Counted from the stretch's first letter, positions 1 to 6,561 are shown. The stretch is 7,388 bases of DNA from an uncultured Brevinema sp. (GCA_947040475.1 CAMRBT010000074.1:1-7388); one strand, 5' to 3'. Notes: generated from the sequence alone by a model not told the origin. Translations and numbers: made by a program.

Positions 1-6
1 AATCTC

Positions 7-36
7 TTGACAGATTGAACTAAAGAATTATATAAT
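7..36 (+). promoter_or_regulatory. Consensus sigma-70-type promoter
   Basis: The -35 box TTGACA (7-12) and -10 box TATAAT (31-36) both match the consensus in full and are separated by 18 bp, so transcription should start near 43. A second TATAAT at 41-46 has no fitting -35 box. The first recognisable gene downstream is the nucleoside permease at 228, but a terminator lies between. The promoter may therefore drive a short RNA or a leader that is only sometimes read through. The match is seen in the sequence; activity is inferred. Confidence 0.7.
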
Positions 37-52
37 ATGGTATAATTCTTTA
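21..52. promoter_or_regulatory. 12-bp inverted repeat over the -10 box, candidate operator
   Basis: TAAAGAATTATA (21-32) is the exact reverse complement of TATAATTCTTTA (41-52), with an 8-nt centre at 33-40. The dyad covers the whole -10 box of the promoter at 7-36 and its expected start point. This is where a dimeric repressor would block transcription. It is unlikely to be a terminator because the stem is nearly all A-T and no T tract follows. The repressor is not identifiable. A nucleoside-responsive regulator would fit the downstream genes, but that is a guess. Confidence 0.5.
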
Positions 53-169
53 TAAAGTTGGTTTGAAATGACGATTTTTTCAATTTTTTCTAAATGCCTA
101 GACAACAAAGTGACTTTAACTTAATCCCTGATTAATATATTTATATAGTATATTAATTGGGGTTTTTTT
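43..169 (+). other. Candidate short transcript or transcribed leader
   Basis: A strong promoter upstream and a strong terminator at the end define a possible RNA of about 127 nt. Internal pairing is visible: 53-60 can pair with 111-118 (6 Watson-Crick pairs plus 2 G-U), and TTGAAA (63-68) with TTTCAA (78-83). It could be a small RNA or an attenuation leader for the permease gene. I could not match it to a known riboswitch; in particular, the conserved purine-riboswitch loops are absent. No tRNA-like fold is visible. Confidence 0.35.
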
Positions 170-180
170 ATAGGGATTAA
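121..180. repeat. Outer inverted repeat flanking the terminator
   Basis: TTAATCCCT (121-129) is the exact reverse complement of AGGGATTAA (172-180). The left arm shares 126-129 with the base of the terminator stem, so the two pairings cannot both form in full. The inner A-T stem (131-139 with 149-157) could coexist with the outer one. This may be a larger RNA fold or a DNA dyad read by a protein. The repeat is seen directly; its role is unknown. Confidence 0.5.
126..169 (+). terminator. Intrinsic terminator before the nucleoside permease
   Basis: Positions 126-139 pair with 149-162 to give a 14-bp stem: three C-G pairs at the base, two G-U pairs, then nine A-T pairs (131-139 with 149-157), around a 9-nt loop. 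Seven T residues follow at once (163-169). It lies upstream of the permease start, so it ends either an upstream transcript or a leader made from the promoter at 7-36. Confidence 0.75.
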
Positions 181-227
181 CAAATGAGAATAAATATATA
201 ATAACAGTTAAAATATAGGAGTTTCTT

Positions 228-1829
228 ATGAGATTTATGGGTATTATTGGTATTTTGCTATTTATGGCAATAGCATACGCTTTTTCTAAAGACAGAAAAG
301 CAATAAACTGGCAGACGGTAGCTTGGGGATTGGGCTTACAGGTATTATTTGCGATAACTATTTTAGGCTCTATTACGATGTCCTTTTTTACAGCAGGCTT
401 ATTATTGCTTTTAGTTACTGTATATTTAGCTAAAACACGTTTTGTGCCTTGGTGTCAAAATCACCACCCTCTTGCTTGGGCAAGAACAATTCCAGAATGG
501 CTTGTTATAGCTATTACTGTACTTAAAATGGTCTTAGCAGCAGTAGTATTCGGATATTTCTTAGGAAAAAGTTATGAAGGTGCAATGACACTAACCGTCA
601 ATATAATGTGGGGTATTGTTGTTTTAATATGGTTACTACGTAAATATATTAAAAAAGAAGCATTTCATATTACTCCAATAAATTCAGCATTAGTATTAGT
701 CGCTTTAAATATAAGTTTGGGATTATCTTTTGCGATAGCAGAAAATACTAATGGTACACAAGGAACGATGGCTTATCATCTCCAACAGTTATCTGTAAGT
801 GTGGGTAATTTTTTATCTATTCCAAGTAATGCAGGGGCTAGTTTTATCTTTGGACCTTTAGCTACTATTCAAGAACCATGGTATTTTTTATTCTTTGTAC
901 AAGTATTACCTACTATTATATTCTTCTCAGCTTTTATTTCTGTTCTATATTACTTAGGTGTAGTTCAAGTACTGATCGCAGAAATTTCTCAATTTATGCG
1001 TTGGACAATGAAAACTTCTGGGGCAGAAACCTTGTCTTGTGCTGGAAATATTTTTGTAGGACAAACAGAAGCGCCTATTTTAATTAAACCATTTATAAAA
1101 AAGATGACAAATTCAGAAATCCATGCGGTAATGACAGGTGGTTTTGCCACGATTGCCGGTGGTGTGTTTGCTGGTTTTGTAGCGATGGGTATAGATGCAG
1201 GACATCTTATTAGTGCTAGTGTGATGAGTGCACCAGCAGGCTTAATGCTTTCTAAAATATTCTACCCAGAAACAGAACATTCTCAAACAGAAGGTGATGT
1301 CGCTATGCCTGAGATTGAGGTATCTGATAATATTATTGGTGCTGCAGCTCAAGGAACTAGTGATGGTTTGTTACTAGCGATGAATGTAGGAGCTATGTTA
1401 TTAGCTTTTATCGCTTTAATTACAGTGATCGATATGGGATTAGGTACTATCAGTGAAGGACTCTCCTTAAATGTTATTTTTGGATCTGTATTTCAATATG
1501 TAGCTTATCTTTTAGGTGTTAGTGGAGAAGATGTTAAAATAGTTGGTTCTTTATTAGGTAATAAAATAGCTATTAATGAATTTGTTGCTGTTGGGAATCT
1601 TGCCGAATTAATTAAAACTAATGCAATATCTCCTAGATCAGCAGTTATAGCAACTTATGCTTTATGTGGTTTTGCTAACTTTAGTTCTATTGGTATCCAA
1701 ATAGGAGGAATTACTCCTTTGGCTCCAGAAAGAAAAAAAGATATAGCTAGTTTAGGATTTTCTGCAATGTGGGCTGGAGCTTTTGCTTCTTGGACGACTG
1801 CTGCGATTGCAGGAATGTTTATAGGATAG
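228..1829 (+). CDS. nupC: Concentrative (CNT-type) nucleoside permease, NupC family
   Basis: This is an inner-membrane importer of nucleosides, in a family driven by Na+ or H+. The N-terminal family block is at residues 5-28 (GIIGIL to RKAIN). The core domain runs from about 205 to the end. It contains the HP1 motif GQTEAP (278-283), the NEFVA motif (450-454) and CGFANFSSIGI (480-490). By alignment from memory to Vibrio cholerae CNT, Q279, T280, E281, E451, N484 and S487 match its nucleoside-binding residues. N274, V277, T308 and I309 fall at its Na+ site. The protein is 533 aa, against about 400-420 for NupC/vcCNT. The extra length is residues ~50-180, with about four hydrophobic segments. 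The ATG is supported by AGGAG at 217-221, 6 nt upstream. Uridine kinase follows after 7 nt, so the two are almost certainly co-transcribed. The family is certain; nucleoside preference and coupling ion are not. Confidence 0.93.
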   Translation: MRFMGIIGILLFMAIAYAFSKDRKAINWQTVAWGLGLQVLFAITILGSITMSFFTAGLLLLLVTVYLAKTRFVPWCQNHHPLAWARTIPEWLVIAITVLKMVLAAVVFGYFLGKSYEGAMTLTVNIMWGIVVLIWLLRKYIKKEAFHITPINSALVLVALNISLGLSFAIAENTNGTQGTMAYHLQQLSVSVGNFLSIPSNAGASFIFGPLATIQEPWYFLFFVQVLPTIIFFSAFISVLYYLGVVQVLIAEISQFMRWTMKTSGAETLSCAGNIFVGQTEAPILIKPFIKKMTNSEIHAVMTGGFATIAGGVFAGFVAMGIDAGHLISASVMSAPAGLMLSKIFYPETEHSQTEGDVAMPEIEVSDNIIGAAAQGTSDGLLLAMNVGAMLLAFIALITVIDMGLGTISEGLSLNVIFGSVFQYVAYLLGVSGEDVKIVGSLLGNKIAINEFVAVGNLAELIKTNAISPRSAVIATYALCGFANFSSIGIQIGGITPLAPERKKDIASLGFSAMWAGAFASWTTAAIAGMFIG

Positions 1830-1836
1830 TCGATAT

Positions 1837-2460
1837 ATGAAAAATATTTTAATAGGTATTGCTGGGGGTACAGCCTCCGGTAAGACAACCATTGCACAAG
1901 CTATTGAAAGTGCTTTTTGTAGTGAAGAAGTGATCATCGTAAGGCAGGATAATTATTACAACTCTCAAGATCATTTGACCTTAGCAGAAAGAATTAACAC
2001 AGACTATGATCATCCCAATGCTTTTGATTTTGATCTACTGAAAGATCATTTAAAATCCTTATCAGAAGGAAAAACAATAGAACAACCTATTTATAGTTTT
2101 AATACGCATACAAGATCTAGTGAAACCAAAACAATAACACCTAGTCGTGTTATTATTTTAGAAGGTATTTTGTCTTTTGCGGATAATAGTCTTACAGAGT
2201 TAATGGATATTAAAGTATTTGTAGAGACAGAGGCAGATCTTAGATTTATTAGAAGATTACTTAGGGATACGGTGGAACGAGGTCGAACGATAGAGCAATC
2301 TATTAATCAATATCTTGCAACAGCAAAACCGGGACATGATCAATTTGTAGAACCATCAAAGAAAAAAGCTGATATTATTATTCCTTATACGGATCATAAT
2401 ACAGTGGCGATTGATATGCTTATTGATCAAGTTCGCTATATTGTTTCAAAAAATAAATAG
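1837..2460 (+). CDS. udk: Uridine kinase (uridine/cytidine kinase)
   Basis: This cytoplasmic enzyme of pyrimidine salvage phosphorylates uridine and cytidine to UMP and CMP. The P-loop GGTASGKTT is at residues 10-18. QDNYY (37-41) carries the likely catalytic Asp38. DHPNAFDFDLL (58-68) and the Y-F-H-R pattern (86-93) belong to the nucleoside site. ILEGIL is at 107-112. The lid region has RDTVERGR (143-150), followed by the family block ending ADIIIP (178-183). At 207 aa it is a normal length, with no missing motif. The likely ribosome binding site AGGA (1823-1826) lies inside the last codons of nupC, which suggests coupled translation. Next to a nucleoside permease, the enzyme would trap imported uridine or cytidine by phosphorylation. 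A terminator follows the stop codon. Confidence 0.95.
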   Translation: MKNILIGIAGGTASGKTTIAQAIESAFCSEEVIIVRQDNYYNSQDHLTLAERINTDYDHPNAFDFDLLKDHLKSLSEGKTIEQPIYSFNTHTRSSETKTITPSRVIILEGILSFADNSLTELMDIKVFVETEADLRFIRRLLRDTVERGRTIEQSINQYLATAKPGHDQFVEPSKKKADIIIPYTDHNTVAIDMLIDQVRYIVSKNK

Positions 2461-2472
2461 TCAAATATATAT

Positions 2473-2504
2473 AAAGCCAGTGAATTTATTTTACTGGCTT
2501 TTTT
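2473..2504 (+). terminator. Intrinsic terminator after udk
   Basis: AAAGCCAGT (2473-2481) pairs perfectly with ACTGGCTTT (2493-2501). The stem can extend inward by a G-U and two A-T pairs, leaving a 5-nt loop (2485-2489). A run of six T residues (2499-2504) completes it. It begins 13 nt after the udk stop and separates the nucleoside salvage pair from the next operon. Confidence 0.9.
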
Positions 2505-2518
2505 ATATGTTCATTTTA

Positions 2519-2547
2519 TTGTAAATAATAAGGATCTTTGTTATAAT
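2519..2547 (+). promoter_or_regulatory. Promoter of the envelope operon
   Basis: TTGTAA (2519-2524, 4 of 6 to the -35 consensus) is followed after 17 bp by a perfect TATAAT (2542-2547). It lies just after the udk terminator and about 44 nt before the lipoprotein start codon, as expected for the promoter of the five-gene run that follows. The expected start is near 2554, giving a leader of about 37 nt. Confidence 0.65.
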
Positions 2548-2590
2548 GAAAAACACTATCAACTCAATATTAGAGATATAAGGAAAATAA

Positions 2591-3460
2591 ATGAATTATT
2601 TTATCCAAAAAACTAAAATAATAGGAATATTATTAGTATGTTTTATAAGTAGCTCTTGCAGTTCTTTTAACAATAAACTGGTAAAAGAAGGAGATGTTTA
2701 TTTATTTCAAGGTAAAGAAGATGTTATTGTTTCTTTTATAGGAGAAGATCCAAAAGATAAAATTCTTAATGATACGGCAAAAATTATAGCCTTCCTCAAA
2801 CAAAAACAATCTAAAAATTTATCAGATGAGTCCGTTTTTATAGAAGGATTAACAGATAATACTTTTTATAATTTTCATATTATTGGAGAAAATTTATTTT
2901 TTATCAAACCCTTTTACGAAAATAAAACCTTAATATATGGGTACCTTGCATCTTTATATGCAGAATTTTCTTTGAAGAATAAAAATAATGCTTTTATTCC
3001 TTTACAAGAATTTCAAAATTTTATAAAAGTAAATAAAATAGCTAATAAAGATAATGAGTTATTAATGAATGTCGCTGTAGATTTTGCTATAAAGGACGTT
3101 TTCTTTGTTTCTATCTTAGAATTATTAGAAAGACCTCAGCGGTATTTTTACCCTCAAAAAACCAAAGAAGAATTATATCAAACGCTCATTTATCCTGAGA
3201 TTTTAGGGTTTTGGAATTATCTTCAATTTAGATTTGGTACGGCGATGTTACTAGAAGTCGCACAACAAAAATATACCCCAGAAGCATGGCATGTGCTTTT
3301 TGGTGAAGAAATAAGCGAACTAGAAGGTGCTTATGTAAAGAGCATAAAAGATTCTAGAGATAAAATGTCCGTTTTATCTGATGAAGAAATATACAAAAAT
3401 TTTACAAATTCCCTGCAATTATATATGTCAGGTACTAAAAAGTCTCTCATGACTGAATAA
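2591..3460 (+). CDS. Putative lipoprotein of unknown function, possible degenerate peptidase-MA-like fold
   Basis: I do not recognise this gene. The N-terminus has Lys at 7 and 9, a hydrophobic core (10-19) and the lipobox-like S20-S21-S22-C23, so lipid attachment at Cys23 is likely. The rest is soluble, rich in Lys, Asn, Phe and Tyr, with no further membrane segment. Residues about 205-250 (FWNYLQFRFG, then LFGEEISELE) recall the C-terminal helices of MA-like metallopeptidases. No HExxH zinc motif exists; where one would be expected the sequence is YGYLASLYAEF (116-126). If related, it has lost zinc catalysis and may act as a binding or scaffold protein. That relation is a weak impression. 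AAGGA (2580-2584), 6 nt upstream, supports the ATG. It is the first gene of the operon, 15 nt before sppA, so a role in the envelope is likely. Confidence 0.75.
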   Translation: MNYFIQKTKIIGILLVCFISSSCSSFNNKLVKEGDVYLFQGKEDVIVSFIGEDPKDKILNDTAKIIAFLKQKQSKNLSDESVFIEGLTDNTFYNFHIIGENLFFIKPFYENKTLIYGYLASLYAEFSLKNKNNAFIPLQEFQNFIKVNKIANKDNELLMNVAVDFAIKDVFFVSILELLERPQRYFYPQKTKEELYQTLIYPEILGFWNYLQFRFGTAMLLEVAQQKYTPEAWHVLFGEEISELEGAYVKSIKDSRDKMSVLSDEEIYKNFTNSLQLYMSGTKKSLMTE

Positions 3461-3475
3461 AAAAGGAGTACAAGA

Positions 3476-4462
3476 ATGAAAAAAAATATGGTACTAGTAG
3501 TATTTATTGCTTTATATGCAGTAAGTATTGGAACAGCAATAGTGATCCTTGCAACAGGAAACAAAGAACAAGAAAGTAAAAAACCAAGCTCAATGAATTC
3601 TTTAACTTCTCTTACTGGCATGAGTAAAGGTGGAGATACCATAGGTGTCATCAGAATTGATGAGCCTATTTCTTTCGTTTCTCAAAATCAAAGTGTTTTT
3701 GCTAAACAACAAAGAGGAGCTTCTTTTTGGTTGGAACAAATGCAATATGCAGTAACTAACGACAATATAAAAGCTGTTATTATTCGTGTTAATAGTCCCG
3801 GTGGTACCGTTGGAGCTTCTCAAGAATTACACGCTGCCGTACAAAGAATTAAAGATGCTGGAAAGCCTGTTATCACTAGTATTGCGGATTTATCTGCTTC
3901 AGGTGGATACTATGCAACCGTAGGATCTGATAGAATGTTTGCCAATCCTGGATCTTTAGTAGGTAGTATTGGAGTCATCTTAGGTGGAGTAGAATTCACA
4001 GATCTCTTAGTAAAAGTCGGTATCAAATATCAAGCTATCACTAGTGGAAAAAACAAAGATATGCTTTCTCCTTATACAAAAATGACAGAAGAACAACGTA
4101 TTTTTTTACAAACTATGGTAGATAATACCTATGATCAATTCCTCACAGCAGTAGCAACGGGGCGTAATAAATCTAAAGATGTTATTAGACCTTTAGCCGA
4201 TGGTAGTGTGTTCACAGGAGAACAAGCAGTACAGAATGGATTGATCGACGAATTAGGTGATTTCCATAGAGTTGTCGCATATACAAGAGAAAAATATAAT
4301 TTACCTAAAGCAAATCTCGAAGCAATCACCCCACAGAGTGCAGCCTTTAGTATTACAGATTTAATCTCTGTAATGGCTCCTAATGCAGTTCCTACAGTCA
4401 ATTTAATAGATACAAAGCCTGCTCTCGGATATTCTCCTGTATTATATTTGTATCAATTTTAG
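3476..4462 (+). CDS. sppA: Signal peptide peptidase SppA (S49 family, single-domain)
   Basis: This is a membrane-anchored serine protease of the Clp/crotonase fold that degrades cleaved signal peptides. One membrane segment (about residues 5-27) anchors the catalytic domain outside the cytoplasm. The S49 core spans about 55-275. VNSPGG (105-110) forms the oxyanion-hole region. ASGGYYA (141-147) carries the nucleophile Ser142, and KDM (194-196) the general-base Lys194. Their spacing of 52 residues equals that of Ser147 and Lys199 in Bacillus subtilis SppA. FTGEQAVQNGLIDELG (246-261) is the usual end of the domain. At 328 aa it is the short form, not the double-domain E. coli form of about 600 aa. 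AAGGAG at 3463-3468, 7 nt upstream, fixes the ATG. The neighbouring lipoprotein and Lpt-type genes suggest a role in clearing lipoprotein signal peptides, but that is inferred. Confidence 0.95.
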   Translation: MKKNMVLVVFIALYAVSIGTAIVILATGNKEQESKKPSSMNSLTSLTGMSKGGDTIGVIRIDEPISFVSQNQSVFAKQQRGASFWLEQMQYAVTNDNIKAVIIRVNSPGGTVGASQELHAAVQRIKDAGKPVITSIADLSASGGYYATVGSDRMFANPGSLVGSIGVILGGVEFTDLLVKVGIKYQAITSGKNKDMLSPYTKMTEEQRIFLQTMVDNTYDQFLTAVATGRNKSKDVIRPLADGSVFTGEQAVQNGLIDELGDFHRVVAYTREKYNLPKANLEAITPQSAAFSITDLISVMAPNAVPTVNLIDTKPALGYSPVLYLYQF

Positions 4463-4472
4463 GAGTTAAATA

Positions 4473-5033
4473 ATGTTAGATGTTTTATGGACAAGTTTAG
4501 GCTTGTTTTCACAGCCTAAAGAAACCTTTGAAGAACTAAAATCTTACAGAACAAAAGCTCTTTTTATGAATGGATTTATGATCTCTATCATAGGGGTACT
4601 TTCCTTATTTTTAGGAGAGATGTTAGGGCAAGGTTCTGTAGCTCCGCACACAGTTTTTTTTCAATTAATTGCTTATTATATTAGCTCTTATTTATTTTTA
4701 AGTATTGTTTTATTTGGTGTTAGTTTTTTTCATCGTAAAATCAATATGCTACAATTTTTAGGATTGTATTTAACGACAGATATAGTTTTATTGATGGTTC
4801 TTCCCTTAGCTCTCTTGGGATTTGCTATACCTACAATAGTAATAGTATTCAAAATCAGTATATATATTGTCGTTTTTATTGCTTGGATATTAAAAGTAAG
4901 ATTGTTTATGACTTATTTTAAATTATCAGTCTCTCAAGTTATTGTTATGTATTCTTTACCAACAATTCTTTTGATTGCTTTAGGTATAATGTTGGGATTA
5001 ACATTTTTTAATACTGCTATAACATTATTTTAA
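4473..5033 (+). CDS. Yip1-family multi-pass membrane protein
   Basis: This small integral membrane protein of 186 aa resembles the Yip1/YIPF domain family. Bacterial members are widespread but have no settled role. Features seen are the N-terminal family signature FSQPKETFEEL (12-22) and about five hydrophobic segments near 29-50, 61-85, 94-114, 117-141 and 155-180. The short loops hold the few charged residues. There is no signal peptide or catalytic motif. Its ribosome binding site, AGGAG at 4461-4465, overlaps the sppA stop codon. The gap is only 10 nt, so it is probably translated together with sppA. Its place between a signal peptide peptidase and Lpt-type permeases hints at membrane organisation or a link to those proteins, without proof. 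The call rests on the N-terminal motif and topology. Confidence 0.72.
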   Translation: MLDVLWTSLGLFSQPKETFEELKSYRTKALFMNGFMISIIGVLSLFLGEMLGQGSVAPHTVFFQLIAYYISSYLFLSIVLFGVSFFHRKINMLQFLGLYLTTDIVLLMVLPLALLGFAIPTIVIVFKISIYIVVFIAWILKVRLFMTYFKLSVSQVIVMYSLPTILLIALGIMLGLTFFNTAITLF

Positions 5034-5034
5034 T

Positions 5035-5056
5035 AATCAACAAATCAACAATTGAT
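5035..5056. repeat. Tandem 8-bp repeat with a short dyad before lptF
   Basis: AATCAACA occurs twice in tandem (5035-5042 and 5043-5050). The second copy overlaps a small palindrome: ATCAA (5044-5048) and TTGAT (5052-5056) around CAA. It lies in the 64-nt gap between the Yip1-family gene and lptF, next to a possible promoter. It could be a protein-binding site, but chance is plausible in DNA this AT-rich. Confidence 0.3.
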
Positions 5057-5074
5057 AATTAGTCATTTTATAAT
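5045..5074 (+). promoter_or_regulatory. Weak internal promoter candidate for lptF-lptG
   Basis: A perfect TATAAT (5069-5074) has TCAACA (5045-5050, 4 of 6 to the -35 consensus) 18 bp upstream. A better -35 match, TTGATA (5052-5057), is only 11 bp away and so badly spaced. The gap before lptF is the longest in the operon and contains no terminator, so lptF and lptG may have an extra promoter as well as read-through from 2519-2547. Confidence 0.3.
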
Positions 5075-5080
5075 AACAAA

Positions 5081-5092
5081 AAGGATTTCCTT
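5081..5092 (+). promoter_or_regulatory. lptF ribosome binding site in a small inverted repeat
   Basis: AAGGA (5081-5085) is the only good ribosome binding site before the ATG at 5098. Its spacing of 12 nt is longer than the 6-7 nt seen for most genes in this window. AAGG (5081-5084) can pair with CCTT (5089-5092) around a 4-nt loop. This would both mask the site and, when folded, shorten the distance to the start codon. The stem is short and its effect is uncertain. Confidence 0.45.
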
Positions 5093-5097
5093 ATAGT

Positions 5098-6546
5098 ATG
5101 ATTATAGAATCATTTAGAAAAATTCTCTACACTTGGTTTTACACTTCTCTTGATAGGTATTTTTACTCGCAACTATTAGTAAACTATATTATTGGTGTGC
5201 TCTTTTTTTCCTCTATTATTATGATTAATGAGCTATACTATATTATTCGTTATTACTTTGAACAAAATGTTCCTCTCTTTCATGTGATGAGTATGTTTGG
5301 AGCATTGGTTCCTTTTTTGATTTCTTTTTCTGTACCTTTTGGAGTGTTACCCGCATATCTTCTGTTGATGGGACAATTGTCACAAGATAGTGAGATTGTA
5401 GCAATGCGTGCTTGTGGAATTTCACAATTTCGTATTATGTTGCCAGGAATTGTTTTTGGTATAATGATTATGATTTTTGCATATAACTTTAAAAACACAG
5501 TAGAAACAGCCTCTAATGCTTATTATCTACAACTTAAAGGGAAAGTCCTCTCTCAAAAACCAGTAGTACAATTGATGGATAATGTGTTTTTGAATATTGG
5601 TACGGTGCAACTAAGCTTTGAAAGTACTTCTCAGGTAGAAGGAAGTGACGATATTCTCCATAATGTATATGCAGTGGATGTAGAAAATCGAAGAACGATC
5701 AGAGCTCAAGAAGGGCGTATTTATGTGAGTCCAGACAATCCCGAACATTATGTGATGAGATTTTTACAAGGCGATATCAATGAAATAACAACCAAAACAA
5801 ATACAATAACAAACACAATGACTAATATAGCTGATGAAAATACAGATCCCTTGAATACAAATATTCAAGCGGTAGAAGAAAGTCCTACTATAAGTACTAC
5901 TGTAAAAGAAGAGTTTTATTTATCTTCTTTTGGTTCTATGACTTTACATAATTATGTATGGCTTCCAGGAGATGGATATTACGAAGGCCCTGACACCTTT
6001 ACTTTTAAAGATTTAAAAAAACAAATAGATACCAAAGAAATCAACATTCAAAACAGAAAATCTTATGAGACTATAATTAGTAATAAAACGGTTATTGATA
6101 GATTGGCAAATTTAGTTCGTTTTAATAAAAAATCTATTTACGCTATGGCTGAAGATGAAAAAGATTTAATTGCTATTTCTAATTTTATGGAAACAAATTT
6201 AGATTTATTAACTACTACCGTAAAAAATAATGTTATTGCTCAAAAAAAGGCTAGAACAGAATTACCCAATTATGACCTCATGAAATTATACGATAAATTA
6301 GCCTTACCAGCTATTGCTTTAGTATTTGCGATATTGTCTCTTCCTTTAGGTATGTTTTCTGCTAGAAGTGGACGAGGGGAGGGGCTTAGTATTAGTTTAG
6401 TAGTCGTTCTGATCTTTTATGGTTTCAAATCTGCTATTGAAAATTCTATTAGTCAAAACAAATTACCCCCTGAATTGGTGTGGATACCCACAATATGTTT
6501 TGGGATAGTAGCATTAGTATTATATATTAGAAAGTTAAATGAATAA
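5098..6546 (+). CDS. lptF: LptF-type permease (YjgP/YjgQ family) with enlarged periplasmic domain
   Basis: This is one of two related inner-membrane subunits that, with the LptB ATPase, extract lipopolysaccharide (or a comparable lipid cargo) from the inner membrane. TM1 to TM3 lie near residues 25-45, 64-90 and 110-128. The family coupling segment QLSQDSEIVAMRACGIS is at 93-109, where LptB should dock. The C-terminal block DKLALPAIALVFAILSLPLG (399-418) begins TM4, followed by TM5 (about 428-446) and TM6 (459-477). The periplasmic region between TM3 and TM4 is about 260 aa, and the whole protein is 482 aa against roughly 360-390 for typical members. The excess includes a Thr/Asn-rich stretch (229-249) and a long, charged, probably helical part (303-385). 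The next gene is a second family member starting 15 nt after the stop. The family is certain; the choice of LptF over LptG rests mainly on gene order. Confidence 0.88.
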   Translation: MIIESFRKILYTWFYTSLDRYFYSQLLVNYIIGVLFFSSIIMINELYYIIRYYFEQNVPLFHVMSMFGALVPFLISFSVPFGVLPAYLLLMGQLSQDSEIVAMRACGISQFRIMLPGIVFGIMIMIFAYNFKNTVETASNAYYLQLKGKVLSQKPVVQLMDNVFLNIGTVQLSFESTSQVEGSDDILHNVYAVDVENRRTIRAQEGRIYVSPDNPEHYVMRFLQGDINEITTKTNTITNTMTNIADENTDPLNTNIQAVEESPTISTTVKEEFYLSSFGSMTLHNYVWLPGDGYYEGPDTFTFKDLKKQIDTKEINIQNRKSYETIISNKTVIDRLANLVRFNKKSIYAMAEDEKDLIAISNFMETNLDLLTTTVKNNVIAQKKARTELPNYDLMKLYDKLALPAIALVFAILSLPLGMFSARSGRGEGLSISLVVVLIFYGFKSAIENSISQNKLPPELVWIPTICFGIVALVLYIRKLNE

Positions 6547-6550
6547 TTTT

Positions 6551-6555
6551 AAGGA
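6551..6555 (+). promoter_or_regulatory. Ribosome binding site that fixes the GTG start of lptG
   Basis: AAGGA sits 6 nt before the GTG at 6562-6564 and 4 nt after the lptF stop codon. No ATG in this reading frame occurs until codon 61 (6742), which is already inside TM1 and has no ribosome binding site. The overlapping ATG at 6555 gives only five codons. The GTG is therefore the best start. Confidence 0.75.
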
Positions 6556-6561
6556 TGACTA

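Noticed and set aside
1..23. Tail of an upstream gene ending in TAA at 21-23
   Set aside because: Only a few codons would lie in the window and nothing in them can be recognised; the same bases form the promoter and dyad.
28..110. Resemblance to a purine riboswitch (TATAAT followed by ATATGG)
   Set aside because: The conserved loop sequences and three-way junction expected downstream are missing, and the similar bases are promoter -10 boxes.
68..124. An 18-codon reading frame starting at ATG that ends just before the terminator, a possible leader peptide
   Set aside because: No ribosome binding site precedes the ATG, the peptide has no run of regulatory codons, and a frame this short is expected by chance.
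177..202. A second promoter close to nupC, with TTAACA (177-182) and TATAAT (197-202)
   Set aside because: The spacing is only 14 bp and no other -35 match fits the TATAAT at 17-18 bp. A start near 208 remains possible but is not supported.
878..1087. A 69-codon + strand frame inside nupC
   Set aside because: It is out of frame within a strongly conserved part of the permease, including its GQTEAP motif.
1655..1937. Open frames on the - strand across the nupC-udk junction
   Set aside because: They are antisense to two clear genes with full family motifs, have no ribosome binding site and give protein sequence of no recognisable kind.
3331..3823. Open frames on the - strand over the end of the lipoprotein gene and the start of sppA
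   Set aside because: These are shadows of the coding strand; sppA has complete motifs on the + strand.
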